The notes beneath the pieces were generated by a model. That model did not search any database, had not been told where the DNA came from, and worked only from the letters and a program-made list of their open reading frames with translations. A stretch of DNA of 64,000 nt, from NCBI GenBank assembly GCA_963755815.1, contig CAVWLF010000019.1:1-64000 (forward strand), in the 5' to 3' direction. This document shows positions 63,649-64,000 of the stretch, piece after piece. Every line of letters begins with the position of its first letter. The stretch's first letter is position 1. The DNA is from Palsa-506 sp963755815. GTDB lineage: Bacteria; Actinomycetota; Actinomycetes; Streptosporangiales; Streptosporangiaceae. The position numbers were made by a program, and so were the translations under genes.

Positions 63649-64000
63649 GGGCTGCTTTCGCCGTGGTCGTCGTGCAGGGTGTGCTCGAGCTCGTCGACCA
63701 GGCCGTCGAGGCGCTCGGCGGTGGCCAGCCACTGGGCCTGCTCGGCGGCCAGCGCCCCGGCCGACTCGCGGATCTGCTGAATCGCGGTATCCACCTGATC
63801 AGCCGCCGACTTCTGCTGCCCCGTGGCCAGGATCGAATCCGCCAGCATCGTCGCCGTCGAGGCCATCAGATCCCCCACCTCCCCCGCCTGCCGCGCGCCC
63901 TGCTCGGTGGCCAGGATCGTCGCGCCCGTCTCCTCCCGCACCCCCGCGATAATCACCGCGATCGACTCCGTCGACTGCACCGACCGCTCGGCCAGCTTCC
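63645..64000 (-). CDS. Methyl-accepting chemotaxis protein, C-terminal part, truncated by window edge
   Basis: The open frame enters from the window end and stops at 63645. The visible 117 residues include AERSVQSTESIAVIIAGVRE, ETGATILATEQGARQAGEVG and STATMLADSILATGQQKSAA, the end of a receptor signalling domain: heptad coiled coil with methylation-type Glu/Gln patches. The C-terminus lacks a CheR-tethering NWETF-like pentapeptide. The N-terminal sensory domain lies outside the window, so the stimulus cannot be inferred. Its stop overlaps the CheW start region. Confidence 0.85.
   Translation of the reverse strand, partial: KLAERSVQSTESIAVIIAGVREETGATILATEQGARQAGEVGDLMASTATMLADSILATGQQKSAADQVDTAIQQIRESAGALAAEQAQWLATAERLDGLVDELEHTLHDDHGESSP

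Noticed and set aside
1..64000. tRNA, rRNA, insertion sequences and integrases
   Set aside because: I looked for TTCGAATC-type T-loops, rRNA signatures, transposase motifs and terminal inverted repeats and saw none; a covariance-model search would be needed to exclude small RNAs.

Overview
The window is about 70% GC, densely coded and built from gene types typical of a soil actinomycete (Actinomycetota): a MshC-like mycothiol ligase homologue, a SigK/RskA pair, an ECF42-type sigma factor with its DGPF partner, PPK2, LuxR/MalT-like ATPase regulators and GTG/TTG starts with GGAGG ribosome sites. A Streptosporangiales/Treboniaceae-like origin is a guess; the sequence does not settle it.

Layout. 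1-9.7 kb: membrane and stress genes (YihY/BrkB, PAP2 phosphatase, VOC protein, SulP transporter coupled to an APC permease, DUF7144-like protein, lipid kinase, PPK2). 9.8-17 kb: P-type ATPase, a CYTH-like protein, a LuxR-family ATPase regulator broken by a frameshift, and the second copy of a 72-residue protein whose first copy is at 2.3 kb. 17.1-24.2 kb: two FtsX-type ABC permeases and their ATPase, with about 13 frameshifts. 24.2-32 kb, minus strand: Fpg/Nei glycosylase, SDR, acetamidase, FMN-dependent 2-hydroxyacid oxidase, ECF42 sigma factor with DGPF protein, and a THUMP methyltransferase. 32-38 kb: PEP carboxylase and an amino-acid ABC importer. 38-44 kb: GNAT, psuG/psuK-type pseudouridine catabolism, sigK/rskA, S53 peptidase, Smr protein. 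44-52 kb: a secreted repeat protein, decayed MFS and ABC fragments, MshC-like ligase, small membrane proteins, and a hydantoinase/ureidopropionase/LLM oxidoreductase operon for reduced-pyrimidine breakdown. 52-57.7 kb: secreted alpha/beta hydrolase, and an NB-ARC/TPR ATPase with an upstream micro-ORF. 57.6-64 kb: a chemosensory operon running toward lower coordinates (MCP, CheW, CheA-REC, CheB, CheR-TPR), followed by a separate gene fusing a receiver domain to a PIG-L/LmbE deacetylase.

Frameshifts. At least ten otherwise well-conserved genes carry single-base frame changes, concentrated at 17-24, 25-28.6 and 59-63 kb, while long genes between them (P-type ATPase, SulP, ppc, NB-ARC/TPR) are clean. 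Assembly error in GC-rich, low-coverage stretches is the simplest explanation, but pseudogenisation of the FtsX cluster cannot be excluded from sequence alone. Separately, there are four true gene remnants (sigma-factor tail, APC permease head, ABC ATPase Walker-A fragment, MFS with internal deletion) and several 14-24 bp minisatellites, two of them in divergent promoter regions.

Most notable: the receiver-PIG-L fusion beside a chemosensory cluster with no flagellar genes in view; the duplicated 72-residue gene with a perfectly conserved 30-bp leader element; and the NB-ARC/TPR protein with its strongly initiated leader ORF.
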